DNA from: Roseiarcus sp963765375
GTDB taxonomy: Bacteria; Pseudomonadota; Alphaproteobacteria; Rhizobiales; Beijerinckiaceae
Length of the DNA stretch: 64,000 nt
Direction of reading: 5' to 3'
Assembly (NCBI GenBank): GCA_963765375.1
Contig: CAVXVZ010000011.1
Location: 248,001-312,000, forward strand
Position numbers and translations under genes: made by a program. The notes under the pieces are model-generated. The model was not told where the DNA came from. It did not search any database and saw nothing but the letters and a program-made list of their open reading frames with translations. How positions within the stretch are numbered: position 1 is the stretch's first letter; each line of letters starts with the position of its first letter. Of this stretch, positions 16,423 to 23,976 are shown in pieces.

Positions 16423-17314
16423 ACGTCCGACGAGCAGCGTCACGCTGACCCATCCCGATCGCGTCTACTGGCCTGATGTCGGCGTCACCAAGGAAGGCCT
16501 TGCCGACTATTACGCCGGGGCCTGGCAGTTGATGACGCCCTTCATCGTCGGCCGGGCGCTGGCTCTGGTGCGCTGTCCGGACGGAATTGGCGGACAAACG
16601 TTCTTCCAGAAGCATGCCTGGAAGGGGCTCAATCGCAGCGTCGCGCTCGTCAAGGATCCAGCGGAGCCGGAAGCCCTGATCAGCATTCGTGACTTCGACG
16701 GGCTGATGGCGCTCGTGCAGTCGGCGACGCTCGAAATCCATCCCTGGGGGTCGACCGTCGCCGACTGGGAGCGGCCCGACATGATCGTGATGGATCTCGA
16801 TCCAGGCGAGGACGTGGATTGGACGTCGGTCATTGCAGCCGCGGAAGAGGTTCGCGCCCGGCTGAAGAACGCGGGCCTCGCGGCGTTCATCAAGACCTCG
16901 GGCGGCAAGGGGCTTCATGTCGTTTCGCCCGTCAAGCCGAAGGCCGAATGGCCGGCCGTCAAGGCCTTCACGAAGTCCATCGCCGATGCGATGGCCGCCG
17001 ACAGCCCCGAGCGCTACGTGTCGACGATCCCGAAGGCGCGGCGGCACGGGAAGATCCTCATCGACTATCTGCGCAACCAGCGCGGCATGACCGCCGTCGC
17101 CCCCTACTCCACCCGCGCGCGGCCGGGCGCGCCGGTCTCCATGCCGCTTGGCTGGGACGAGCTCGCGCCGGAAATCGGACCAGCCTATTTCACCGTCCGC
17201 AACACGCCGGCGCGCCTCGCTTCGCTCGCCGCCGATCCGTGGGCCGACTTCCGCGCGAGCGCTGCGCCGATCGAGGCGCAGAAGAAGCCGGGGAAATCGG
17301 CCCGCAAGCGGTGA
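16400..17314 (+). CDS. ligD: LigD polymerase (primase-polymerase) domain as a separate gene
   Basis: From the ATG at 16400 the 304-residue product starts MATNAAPERPTSSVTLTHPD and contains the full archaeo-eukaryotic primase-type NHEJ polymerase: YWPDVGVTKEGLADYY, FFQKHAWKG, the metal-binding DLD (Asp132, Asp134), SGGKGLHVV, and YLRNQRGMTAVAPYSTRARP. It fills gaps with preference for ribonucleotides in characterised LigD. It overlaps the preceding ligase gene by 23 bases in the +1 frame. Either it is translated on its own or a single-base change (ACC at 16398-16400) split a formerly continuous ligD. Confidence 0.88.
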   Translation: MATNAAPERPTSSVTLTHPDRVYWPDVGVTKEGLADYYAGAWQLMTPFIVGRALALVRCPDGIGGQTFFQKHAWKGLNRSVALVKDPAEPEALISIRDFDGLMALVQSATLEIHPWGSTVADWERPDMIVMDLDPGEDVDWTSVIAAAEEVRARLKNAGLAAFIKTSGGKGLHVVSPVKPKAEWPAVKAFTKSIADAMAADSPERYVSTIPKARRHGKILIDYLRNQRGMTAVAPYSTRARPGAPVSMPLGWDELAPEIGPAYFTVRNTPARLASLAADPWADFRASAAPIEAQKKPGKSARKR

Positions 17315-17319
17315 TGGGG

Positions 17320-17346
17320 GGGCGTTCAAGAGCGCCCTTTCTTTTT
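17320..17346 (+). terminator. Candidate terminator between convergent ligD and ku genes
   Basis: GGGCG (17320-17324) and CGCCC (17333-17337) form a short stem, followed by TTTCTTTTTC. It lies after the polymerase stop but inside the end of the opposing ku gene, where the T tract encodes its lysine-rich tail. The stem is short, so confidence is modest. Confidence 0.4.
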
Positions 17347-18135
17347 CTTGGCGGCGGCGACGCTTCGGCGCAGCGCGTCCATGATGTTGATGACGTTGCT
17401 CGGCGGCTCGGGCTCGGCGCTCGGTTTCGCCTTGGCCTTTTTCGCACCCTTCTTCTTCGCCTCGATGATGTCGATGAGCTTCGCCTGCACCGGATCGGCG
17501 ACCATCTCCGGGCTCCAGGCTTTCTTGCGCGACTTGATGAGGTCATCGATGAGCCGCATCAGCTCCGGGTCGGGCTTCACCTTGCGGATCGAGGCGAAAT
17601 ACTTGCCCGGATCGCGGATTTCATCGCCGAACCTGAGCGTCCACAGCACGATTCCGTTGTCGCGGGCTTTGAGGATCACCGCCCGTTCGCGGCGATTGAT
17701 GACCAGCCGGGATACGCCGACCATCGCCGTTGCGCGCATCGCATCGCGGATGACGCAATAGGCTTCCTCGCCAACCGGATTGTCCGGCGTCACGTAGTAG
17801 GGCGTGTCGTACCAGATCCAGTCGATGCTCTCGGCCGAAACGAAAGTCTCGATGTTGATCGTGCGGGCGCTTTCGAGCCCGATCGATTCGAGTTCCTCGT
17901 CCTCGAGCAGGACATAGTCGTGTTCGCCGCGAGCATAGCCTTTGACCTCGTCGTCCTCGCCGACCGCGCGGCCGGTTTCGGCGTCGACCGATTGGCTGAG
18001 AATTCGATTGCCCGTCCGGCGGTTCAGCACGTGGAAGCGAACCTTGTCCTCCTCGCTGGTCGCGGGCGTCATGGCCACCGGACAGGTGGCCAGGCTGAGC
18101 TTCATGTATCCTTTCCAGAAGGGTCGGGAAGGCAT
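17326..18135 (-). CDS. ku: Ku DNA end-binding protein (second copy)
   Basis: A 269-residue Ku homologue (FWKGYMKLSLATCPVAM, FHVLNRRTGNRILSQSVD, GEHDYVLLEDEELE, LVINRRERAVILKA) with a lysine/alanine-rich tail (AKKKGAKKAKAKP, AAAKKKKGRS). It differs clearly from the first Ku, so it is not a recent duplicate. In Sinorhizobium meliloti, multiple Ku proteins can act as heterodimers; this is the likely reason for two genes. It converges on the ligD polymerase gene with an 11-base gap and follows the SRAP gene by 15 bases, forming an operon with it. Confidence 0.92.
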   Translation of the reverse strand: MPSRPFWKGYMKLSLATCPVAMTPATSEEDKVRFHVLNRRTGNRILSQSVDAETGRAVGEDDEVKGYARGEHDYVLLEDEELESIGLESARTINIETFVSAESIDWIWYDTPYYVTPDNPVGEEAYCVIRDAMRATAMVGVSRLVINRRERAVILKARDNGIVLWTLRFGDEIRDPGKYFASIRKVKPDPELMRLIDDLIKSRKKAWSPEMVADPVQAKLIDIIEAKKKGAKKAKAKPSAEPEPPSNVINIMDALRRSVAAAKKKKGRS

Positions 18136-18150
18136 TGAGAGATCCTCATT

Positions 18151-18801
18151 TCAGGCCGCGGCGCCGTCCTCCCGCTCGCCCTTCGCGACGATGGCGAGCG
18201 CACCGTCCGGCAGCGGCCTTTGAAGCGTGAGCGCGGCGGCCGTCTCCGCCATCAGCCAAAGATCGACTTCCGCCGGCGTCGTCAGAATGACTGGCATGGC
18301 CTGCGGGTGGATCGGCGCGACGACGGCATTGGCGGCGGTGGTGAGAATTCCATAGAGCTCGTGCTCCCCCTCGACCGGCGCGCTCTTCGGGCCGCGCACG
18401 CCGCGCCAGCGCGTCCATAAACCCGCGAACGCGAACAGCGGCCGATCGGTTCCAAGCGCAAACCAGATCGGCGTCTTGCGCGGTTTCGTGTCGGCATATT
18501 CGCAAAACGAGGTCGCCGGGACCACGCAGCGGTTTCGCGATCCGAGCCATCCCCGCCAGTGCGGGCTCGTCACGTTGCGGATGTTGGTCACCGGTTGGCC
18601 GCCGAATTGGGGCGGCCCTGGCATTCCCCACCGCGCAGTGACGAGTTCGGGCTCGCCGTCCGCCCCGCGCCGCACGATCGGCGCGACCTGATCGGGAAAG
18701 ATCGACGGAAACAGCGGCAGGTTGCCGGTGCGATCGTGTCTGACGGCGAACAGATCGCGGATCGCCGACTGGCCCTTGGTCAGGCTGTACAGGTTGCACA
18801 T
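18151..18801 (-). CDS. SRAP-domain protein (YedK/HMCES-like)
   Basis: The 216-residue protein begins MCNLYSLT; Cys2 becomes the N-terminal nucleophile after Met removal. The other SRAP active-site residues are visible: Asn73 (TNIRNVTSP), Glu101 (TSFCEY) and His165 (PIHPQAMPVIL). SRAP proteins crosslink covalently to abasic sites in single-stranded DNA and shield them. The gene lies just upstream of the second ku and is probably cotranscribed, linking abasic-site protection with end joining. An upstream frame extends to 18856, but Cys2 fixes the start at 18801. Confidence 0.9.
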   Translation of the reverse strand: MCNLYSLTKGQSAIRDLFAVRHDRTGNLPLFPSIFPDQVAPIVRRGADGEPELVTARWGMPGPPQFGGQPVTNIRNVTSPHWRGWLGSRNRCVVPATSFCEYADTKPRKTPIWFALGTDRPLFAFAGLWTRWRGVRGPKSAPVEGEHELYGILTTAANAVVAPIHPQAMPVILTTPAEVDLWLMAETAAALTLQRPLPDGALAIVAKGEREDGAAA

Positions 18802-18871
18802 GGCGCGGGATTATGCCGTCCAGGGCCGGGAGCGCAATGAGCGCGGCGGGGCGCAACGGCTCTGGGATGAA

Positions 18872-18895
18872 AACCTGATCAAGAACCGCTGTTCC
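18872..18895 (-). promoter_or_regulatory. EcfG-like promoter upstream of SRAP-ku operon
   Basis: On the minus strand GGAAC (18895-18891) is followed after 16 bases by GTTTT (from 18874). It lies about 70 bases upstream of the SRAP start. The pattern matches the EcfG/RpoE2 type (GGAAC then TT after 18-19 bases). A similar element stands at the other end of the NHEJ island. Confidence 0.45.
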
Positions 18896-19099
18896 GACCC
18901 GAAGCGGAAGCTCACCGTCTCATGGCATAGGCCAGATGTGCGCCAATAGCGGACATTGGTCCACGGCATGGCGAATGGGACAAATCGAGCCGACCCCGGT
19001 TCTTCAGTGTGCGACGAGGATTTTCTCTTATCTCTGATTGGTTTCACGTCGAGAAAAACGGTTTTGGCTGGCTCTTCGTGCTAGCGTAAGCGGGAGACC

Positions 19100-19388
19100 C
19101 CCCGGCTATGCCGGGGTGGCAGTAGCAGTTTGACGTTTCGGACAGTCTCTCTTGATCTGTGCCACTTCTAACCCGAGAGGAGGGGCGAAACGGAATTGCA
19201 AGATAGGATCTGCCCCATCAACCGGCGTCGTCACTTGGTCGCGTGCGAGTTTGGCGAAACGGCAACCTCGGATTTTGCCGTTCCGCGGGAATAGAGCTAT
19301 CCGTCGCCCCTCCCGTTGAAGCCGCGTCAGCGGCGTCTTCAGCCGCTTTGAGCGGCTCTCATCCTAAAGCCCCCGGCTTTGCCGGGGG
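19100..19388 (+). mobile_element. Possible IS200/IS605-type (TnpB) remnant with hairpin ends
   Basis: Two hairpins in the same orientation bracket about 250 bp: CCCCGGC-TAT-GCCGGGG (19100-19116) and CCCCCGGC-TTT-GCCGGGGG (19370-19388). The second is preceded by TCCTAAAG, resembling the right ends of IS200/IS605 elements next to tnpB. The plus-strand frame before it (VAPPVEAASAASSAALSG, then SHPKAPGFAGG) could be the tail of TnpB. No transposase core remains. The rest of the 619-bp gap 18802-19420 holds nothing else I recognise. Confidence 0.35.
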
Positions 19389-19420
19389 ATACTTACCCTG
19401 CACGGCGACGGAGGGTCGCT

Positions 19421-21331
19421 ATGACCGAAACCCGGAAACTCGCCGCAATATTGGCCGCCGATGTTGTCGGCTACAGCCGGCTCGCGAGCGCTGACGAGGA
19501 TCGAACCTTGTCGCGGCTGCGGGGTCTGCGGAGCGACCTGGTCGATCCCGCTGTCGCTGCACACAAGGGACGTGTGGTGAAGCGAACCGGCGACGGCGCT
19601 CTCATCGAGTTCCGCAGCGTGGTAGACGCGGTGCGCTGCGCGATCGAGGTTCAGAACGGCATGATCGAGCGCAATGCCGGCTTGCCGCCCGACCGCCGCA
19701 TTGAGTTTCGCATCGGCATTCATCTTGGCGACGTCGTCGAGGAGTCAGACGGGGACCTGATGGGCGACGGCGTCAATATTGCGGCGCGGTTGGAGGGGAT
19801 CGCGAAGCCGGGCGCGATCTGCTTATCCGAAGACGCTTATCGTCAGGTAAGCGGAAGGCTCGACATGGAGGTCACTGACCTCGGTCCGACCCGGCTCAAG
19901 AACATCGAAAGGCCGATCGGAGCCTATTCGCTGCAAGTGGGGATCGCCGCCCGCGCGAAGCCTGCAACGGGGGCGACGCTGCCCGAGCCGACAAAGCGCC
20001 CGGCGCGAGCCCTGATGACCGCAGGTATTGCCGCGTTACTCATCGTGGTAATGATCGGAGTCTGGCACTTCCTCAGCCAGAACAGACCGGCGCTCGTCAC
20101 CTCTAACCTAACCGCGCCCGCCGCCTTGAACGTCGCCGCTCCGGCCGAGGCCGCGCATCTTTCCATCGTCGTGCTGCCATTCACAAACCTCTCGAACGAT
20201 CCGAGCCAGGACTATTTCGCCGACGGCATAACCGAGAATTTGACGACCGAGCTGTCGCGCATACGCAATAGCTTTGTGATTGCGCGCAACACGGCCTTCA
20301 CTTTTAAGGGCAGAAACGTCGATGCCAAAGAGATCGGCAAGGAGCTTGCCGTTCGCTACGTGCTCGAAGGCTCGGTGCAGCGCGACCAGAACCGAGTGCG
20401 CGTAAACGCCCAGCTCATCGACGCGCAATCCGGCGCGCATCTCTGGGCGGACCACTTCGAGGAGGACGTGGCGGACCTGTTCAAGTTGCAAGATCAAGTC
20501 GTCGCGCGGTTGACGAATGCGTTGGGTTTTCAACTTGTCAAGGCGGAAGCCGACAACAGCGCCCGGTCCAACAACCCGGACTCCGTCGATCTCACAATGC
20601 GCGGTAAGGTTTTGGTGTATTCGCTGTCGCTGACAAAGGAGAGCAACCTCGCGGCTCAGGGCTTCTTCGAACAGGCTCTGAAGCTCGACCCGAATAATGC
20701 TGATGCGCTGGCGGGCGAAGCCTGGTCATATACGGGTGACAAAGCCTTCGGATGGACAAAGGCGGATGTCGACTACAACGCAAAAATACTCGGTCAGGCC
20801 GACCGATCCATCACACTCGATCCCGATAACGTGTTGGCGCATCAGGCGAAGGCGGCCTACCTGACCATGTTGTTGCGGCCAGATGAGGCGCTTCGAGCGG
20901 CCGACGCGGGGCTCGCCATCAATCCGAGTTCAGCGATTCTCCTAGCGACGCGAGCCAACGCCGAAACCTATTTGCGTAAATTCGAACAAGCGAAATCCGA
21001 TTTGCAGCAGGCCATGCGACTTAGTCCACGCGATCCCCGCCTTGGCCAATGGCACAACTTCACGGCGGACGCTGAACTCGGCCTTGGGCATTTCGACGTC
21101 GCGGTCGACGAGAGCAATAGAGCGATCGACGCCGGCTATCACGCTTTTTACGCCTACTTAAACCTGGCTGCCGGCCAGGCGCTCGGTGGAAAAATGGACG
21201 AAGCAAGTGTTGCGTTAGCCGAAGCTCGCCGGCTCAATCCCAAGCTCACAGTCAAATGGTTGAAAGATCACAAGCCAATTCTTCAACCCCTGTTCGAAGC
21301 CTTGGGCAAGGCGGGGCTGCCCGAGGAGTGA
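19421..21331 (+). CDS. Class III adenylate cyclase with TM segment, TolB-like and TPR domains
   Basis: The start at 19421 follows GGAGGG; an upstream start at 19379 would add only a basic stretch. Residues about 1-170 form a class III cyclase: LAADVVGYSRL and KRTGDGALIEF supply the two metal-binding Asp residues, and GDGVNIAARLEG has the transition-state Asn and Arg. One TM helix follows (MTAGIAALLIVVMIGVWHFL, about 200-220), then a TolB-N-like region (IVVLPFTNLSNDPSQDYFAD) and TPR repeats to the end. The cyclase is N-terminal, so it is cytoplasmic with the TPR part in the periplasm. It probably makes cAMP in response to an envelope signal; the ligand is unknown. Confidence 0.9.
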   Translation: MTETRKLAAILAADVVGYSRLASADEDRTLSRLRGLRSDLVDPAVAAHKGRVVKRTGDGALIEFRSVVDAVRCAIEVQNGMIERNAGLPPDRRIEFRIGIHLGDVVEESDGDLMGDGVNIAARLEGIAKPGAICLSEDAYRQVSGRLDMEVTDLGPTRLKNIERPIGAYSLQVGIAARAKPATGATLPEPTKRPARALMTAGIAALLIVVMIGVWHFLSQNRPALVTSNLTAPAALNVAAPAEAAHLSIVVLPFTNLSNDPSQDYFADGITENLTTELSRIRNSFVIARNTAFTFKGRNVDAKEIGKELAVRYVLEGSVQRDQNRVRVNAQLIDAQSGAHLWADHFEEDVADLFKLQDQVVARLTNALGFQLVKAEADNSARSNNPDSVDLTMRGKVLVYSLSLTKESNLAAQGFFEQALKLDPNNADALAGEAWSYTGDKAFGWTKADVDYNAKILGQADRSITLDPDNVLAHQAKAAYLTMLLRPDEALRAADAGLAINPSSAILLATRANAETYLRKFEQAKSDLQQAMRLSPRDPRLGQWHNFTADAELGLGHFDVAVDESNRAIDAGYHAFYAYLNLAAGQALGGKMDEASVALAEARRLNPKLTVKWLKDHKPILQPLFEALGKAGLPEE

Positions 21332-21525
21332 ATGCGCGCGGCCAACGAGCGTCGGCAAGGGCCTTTTGCGAACGGCGGCTAGCCACCCACTGCGACTGTC
21401 TAACTTCGTGTGCCGCAATGGCCGCTTAACGTCAACTCCAGACTTCGCGAGATGATTGAGCCTTGTCCGTTCTCCGCCCATCTTGGACGTTCCGAATTGG
21501 GTTGGCGTCCTAAGGGCGGTGCCCC

Positions 21526-22692
21526 TTAGCCCGCCGACAATCGCTGCTCGATCAGTTCGACCCAGTAGGACGCGCCGGCCGGGATCACTTCGTCGTTGAA
21601 GTCGTAAGCGGGATGATGAAGACCCGCGCCCTCGCCGGCGCCGATCTGGATATAGGCGCCAGGACAGGCCTCGAGCATGTAGGCGAAATCCTCGCCGCCC
21701 ATGACCGCCGCCGCGTGCGGATCGACGGTCGCCGAGACTCGGCGCGCCGCCTCCACGGCAAAGCCAGTCTCCGTCTCGTGATTGACCATAACGGGATAGC
21801 CTCTCTCCCAGGCGACCTCGGCGCGCCCGCCGTAGACTGCGGCGGTATGCGCCGCGATCGCCTTGACCCGCGCCTCCGCGTGCGCGCGCAGCTCGGGATC
21901 GAACGTGCGCACGGTGCCGCGCAGCTCGACCGTCTCGGGGATGACGTTGTAGGCGTCGGTCGCGGTGCGGAAGCTCGTCACGGAGACGACGAGCGAATGC
22001 ATGGGGTCTGTATTGCGCGACACGATCGATTGCAGCGCCAGCACAAGATGGCTGGCGATAAGCGTCGGGTCGATCGCCGCATGGGGTCGCGCCGCATGGC
22101 CGCCGCGTCCGATGACGGTTATGGTGAGCGAGTTGGTCGCCGCATAAAACGGACCAGGCCGGATGGCGAAAGCGCCCAGCGGCAGACTCGGCGAATTGTG
22201 CATGCCGTAGATCTCGCGGATGCGGAAGCGGTCGATCAGGCCGTCGTCGACCATCGCCTTGCCGCCCGCGCCGCCCTCCTCGGCCGGCTGAAAGATCACG
22301 GCCGCCGCGCCATCGAAGTTGCGCGTCTCGGCGAGATATTTGGCGGCGCCGAGCAGCATCGCCGTGTGCCCGTCGTGGCCGCAGGCGTGCATGAGGCCGG
22401 GCGTCTTCGACGCGTAAGAGAGGCCGGTCGCCTCGGTGATCGGCAGCGCGTCCATGTCGGCGCGGATCCCGACGACGCGGCCGTTCGAGTCGCTGCGCCC
22501 CCGGATCAGCCCGACCACCCCGGTGCGTCCGATCCCTTCGGCCACCTCGTCGCAGCCGAATTCGCGCAATTTCGCCGCGACGATCGCGGCCGTGCGGCGG
22601 GTGTCGTACAGGAGCTCGGGATGTTCGTGGAAATCGCGACGCCATGCGGCGATCTCGTCGTGCATTTCGGCAATGCGGTTCTTGACCGGCAT
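21526..22692 (-). CDS. M20D amidohydrolase (hippurate hydrolase/IAA-amino acid hydrolase-like)
   Basis: The 388-residue protein shows the M20D series: RRDFHEHPEL, HACGHDGHTAMLLGAAKYL, VIFQPAEEGGAGG, MHNSPSLPLG and MGGEDFAYMLE. These supply the Cys/His/Glu metal ligands of the M20D active site. Such enzymes cleave N-acyl amino acids (hippurate, indole-acetyl-amino acids, N-acetyl-diaminopimelate). No signal peptide. The start ATG at 22692 has AAGGA seven bases upstream; a longer frame to 23073 is arginine-rich and not coding. It is divergent from the second AI-2E permease. Confidence 0.88.
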   Translation of the reverse strand: MPVKNRIAEMHDEIAAWRRDFHEHPELLYDTRRTAAIVAAKLREFGCDEVAEGIGRTGVVGLIRGRSDSNGRVVGIRADMDALPITEATGLSYASKTPGLMHACGHDGHTAMLLGAAKYLAETRNFDGAAAVIFQPAEEGGAGGKAMVDDGLIDRFRIREIYGMHNSPSLPLGAFAIRPGPFYAATNSLTITVIGRGGHAARPHAAIDPTLIASHLVLALQSIVSRNTDPMHSLVVSVTSFRTATDAYNVIPETVELRGTVRTFDPELRAHAEARVKAIAAHTAAVYGGRAEVAWERGYPVMVNHETETGFAVEAARRVSATVDPHAAAVMGGEDFAYMLEACPGAYIQIGAGEGAGLHHPAYDFNDEVIPAGASYWVELIEQRLSAG

Positions 22693-22932
22693 GGCGTCCT
22701 TGGCCTCCTTGCGGCTCGTCAGTTTTGGCGCGGGACGAAATCGACGGGCGCCGCCTCGTCGTGGCTCGGCGCGCTCGACGCCCGAGCGGAAATGCGCCCC
22801 GACCGAGAGCCTAACCCCGCCGACTTGGCAGTCAACCCGCAAAGAAGGCGCCGCCTGTACATGCGGGCCCCGTTCGGGCACAAAAGCTGCGATCCTATGC
22901 TTGCGGGACGTCAGCCGTCCGGGAGCTTTTGC

Positions 22933-23976
22933 ATGGCTCGCGCCTCGGCGCTGAATGTCTCGGTCGGGATCATCGCTGCGGTCTTGGTCTCGGCCGCCGC
23001 CTATCAGGCGAGCACGGTCTTCGCGCCGCTGGCACTGGCGCTGTTCATCATCGCCATCGTCTGGCCGTTGCAAAGCTGGCTTCAGGCGCGAATGCCTGGG
23101 TTCCTCGCTCTCGCGATCACGATGACGCTTACCATCGCCGTCTGCCTCGGCTTCGCCTCACTGGTCGTATGGGGCTTCGGCCGCGTGGGACAATCCATGC
23201 TGGCCAACTCGGCGCGTTATCAAGCCCTCTACGACAACGCAATCGCCTGGCTCGAGGGTCACGGAATTTCGGTCGCGGGATTGTGGAGCGAACATTTCAA
23301 TTTTGCCTGGGTCCTGGGCTGGGCGGCCCAGGTGACCGACCGGGTCAATACCACCCTGACTTTCTGGTTGATCGCCCTCGTCTACGTCATCCTAGGCTTG
23401 ATGGAAGTCGAGGATCTCCATCGCCGGATCGAGACCTATTTCAGCAGGGAGACCGCGACGATCCTTTTGGCGGCGACCGCGGCGACGGCCCGCAAAACCC
23501 GCAAATACATGGAGGTGAGGACATTGATGAGCCTTGCGACCGGCGTCCTGGTCTTTGCGTTCGCCTGGATCGTCGGGCTGCAATTCGCCCTCGAATGGGG
23601 CGTGATCGCGTTCGCGCTCAACTACGTTCCGTTCATTGGCTCGTTCATCGCCACGGTGTTTCCGACCCTGCTGGCGATGGCGCAATTCACTTCGTGGGAA
23701 GCGGTCGTCGGCGTGTTCGTCTGCCTCAACATCATCCAGTTCGTGGTCGGCAGCTATATCGAGCCGCGGGTGTCCGGCGTGGTGCTCGCCATGTCGCCTT
23801 CGGCAGTATTGTTCGCGGTCTTTTTCTGGACGTTCCTTTGGGGCCTGTTCGGCGCCTTCATCGGCGTTCCGATCGCGCTCGCGATCCTCACCTTCTGCTC
23901 TTATCACCCGTCCAGCCAATGGGTCTCCGATCTTCTCGGCGGCCCGGTGGAAGGCAAGTCACTGGAAAGCAGCTAG
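22933..23976 (+). CDS. AI-2E family transporter (second of two)
   Basis: A 347-residue polytopic protein beginning MARASALNVSVGIIAAVLVS with GGGAGC upstream. It carries AI-2E signatures: FALNYVPFIGSFIATVFPTL, SYIEPRVSGVVLAMSPSAVL and LFGAFIGVPIALAILTF. Compared with the first copy (12505-13590) it has a shorter N-terminus and different loops, so it is a paralogue rather than a duplicate. Substrate unknown. Its stop overlaps by 4 bases the stop of the opposing metallophosphoesterase gene. Confidence 0.85.
   Translation: MARASALNVSVGIIAAVLVSAAAYQASTVFAPLALALFIIAIVWPLQSWLQARMPGFLALAITMTLTIAVCLGFASLVVWGFGRVGQSMLANSARYQALYDNAIAWLEGHGISVAGLWSEHFNFAWVLGWAAQVTDRVNTTLTFWLIALVYVILGLMEVEDLHRRIETYFSRETATILLAATAATARKTRKYMEVRTLMSLATGVLVFAFAWIVGLQFALEWGVIAFALNYVPFIGSFIATVFPTLLAMAQFTSWEAVVGVFVCLNIIQFVVGSYIEPRVSGVVLAMSPSAVLFAVFFWTFLWGLFGAFIGVPIALAILTFCSYHPSSQWVSDLLGGPVEGKSLESS

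Noticed and set aside
18151..18856. A longer start for the SRAP protein at 18856
   Set aside because: The catalytic Cys must follow the initiator Met; only the ATG at 18801 gives Met-Cys.
21613..22932. The first 440 codons of a long plus-strand ORF reaching 23976
   Set aside because: They lie antisense to the M20D gene. Only the part from ATG 22933 encodes a protein family (AI-2E).
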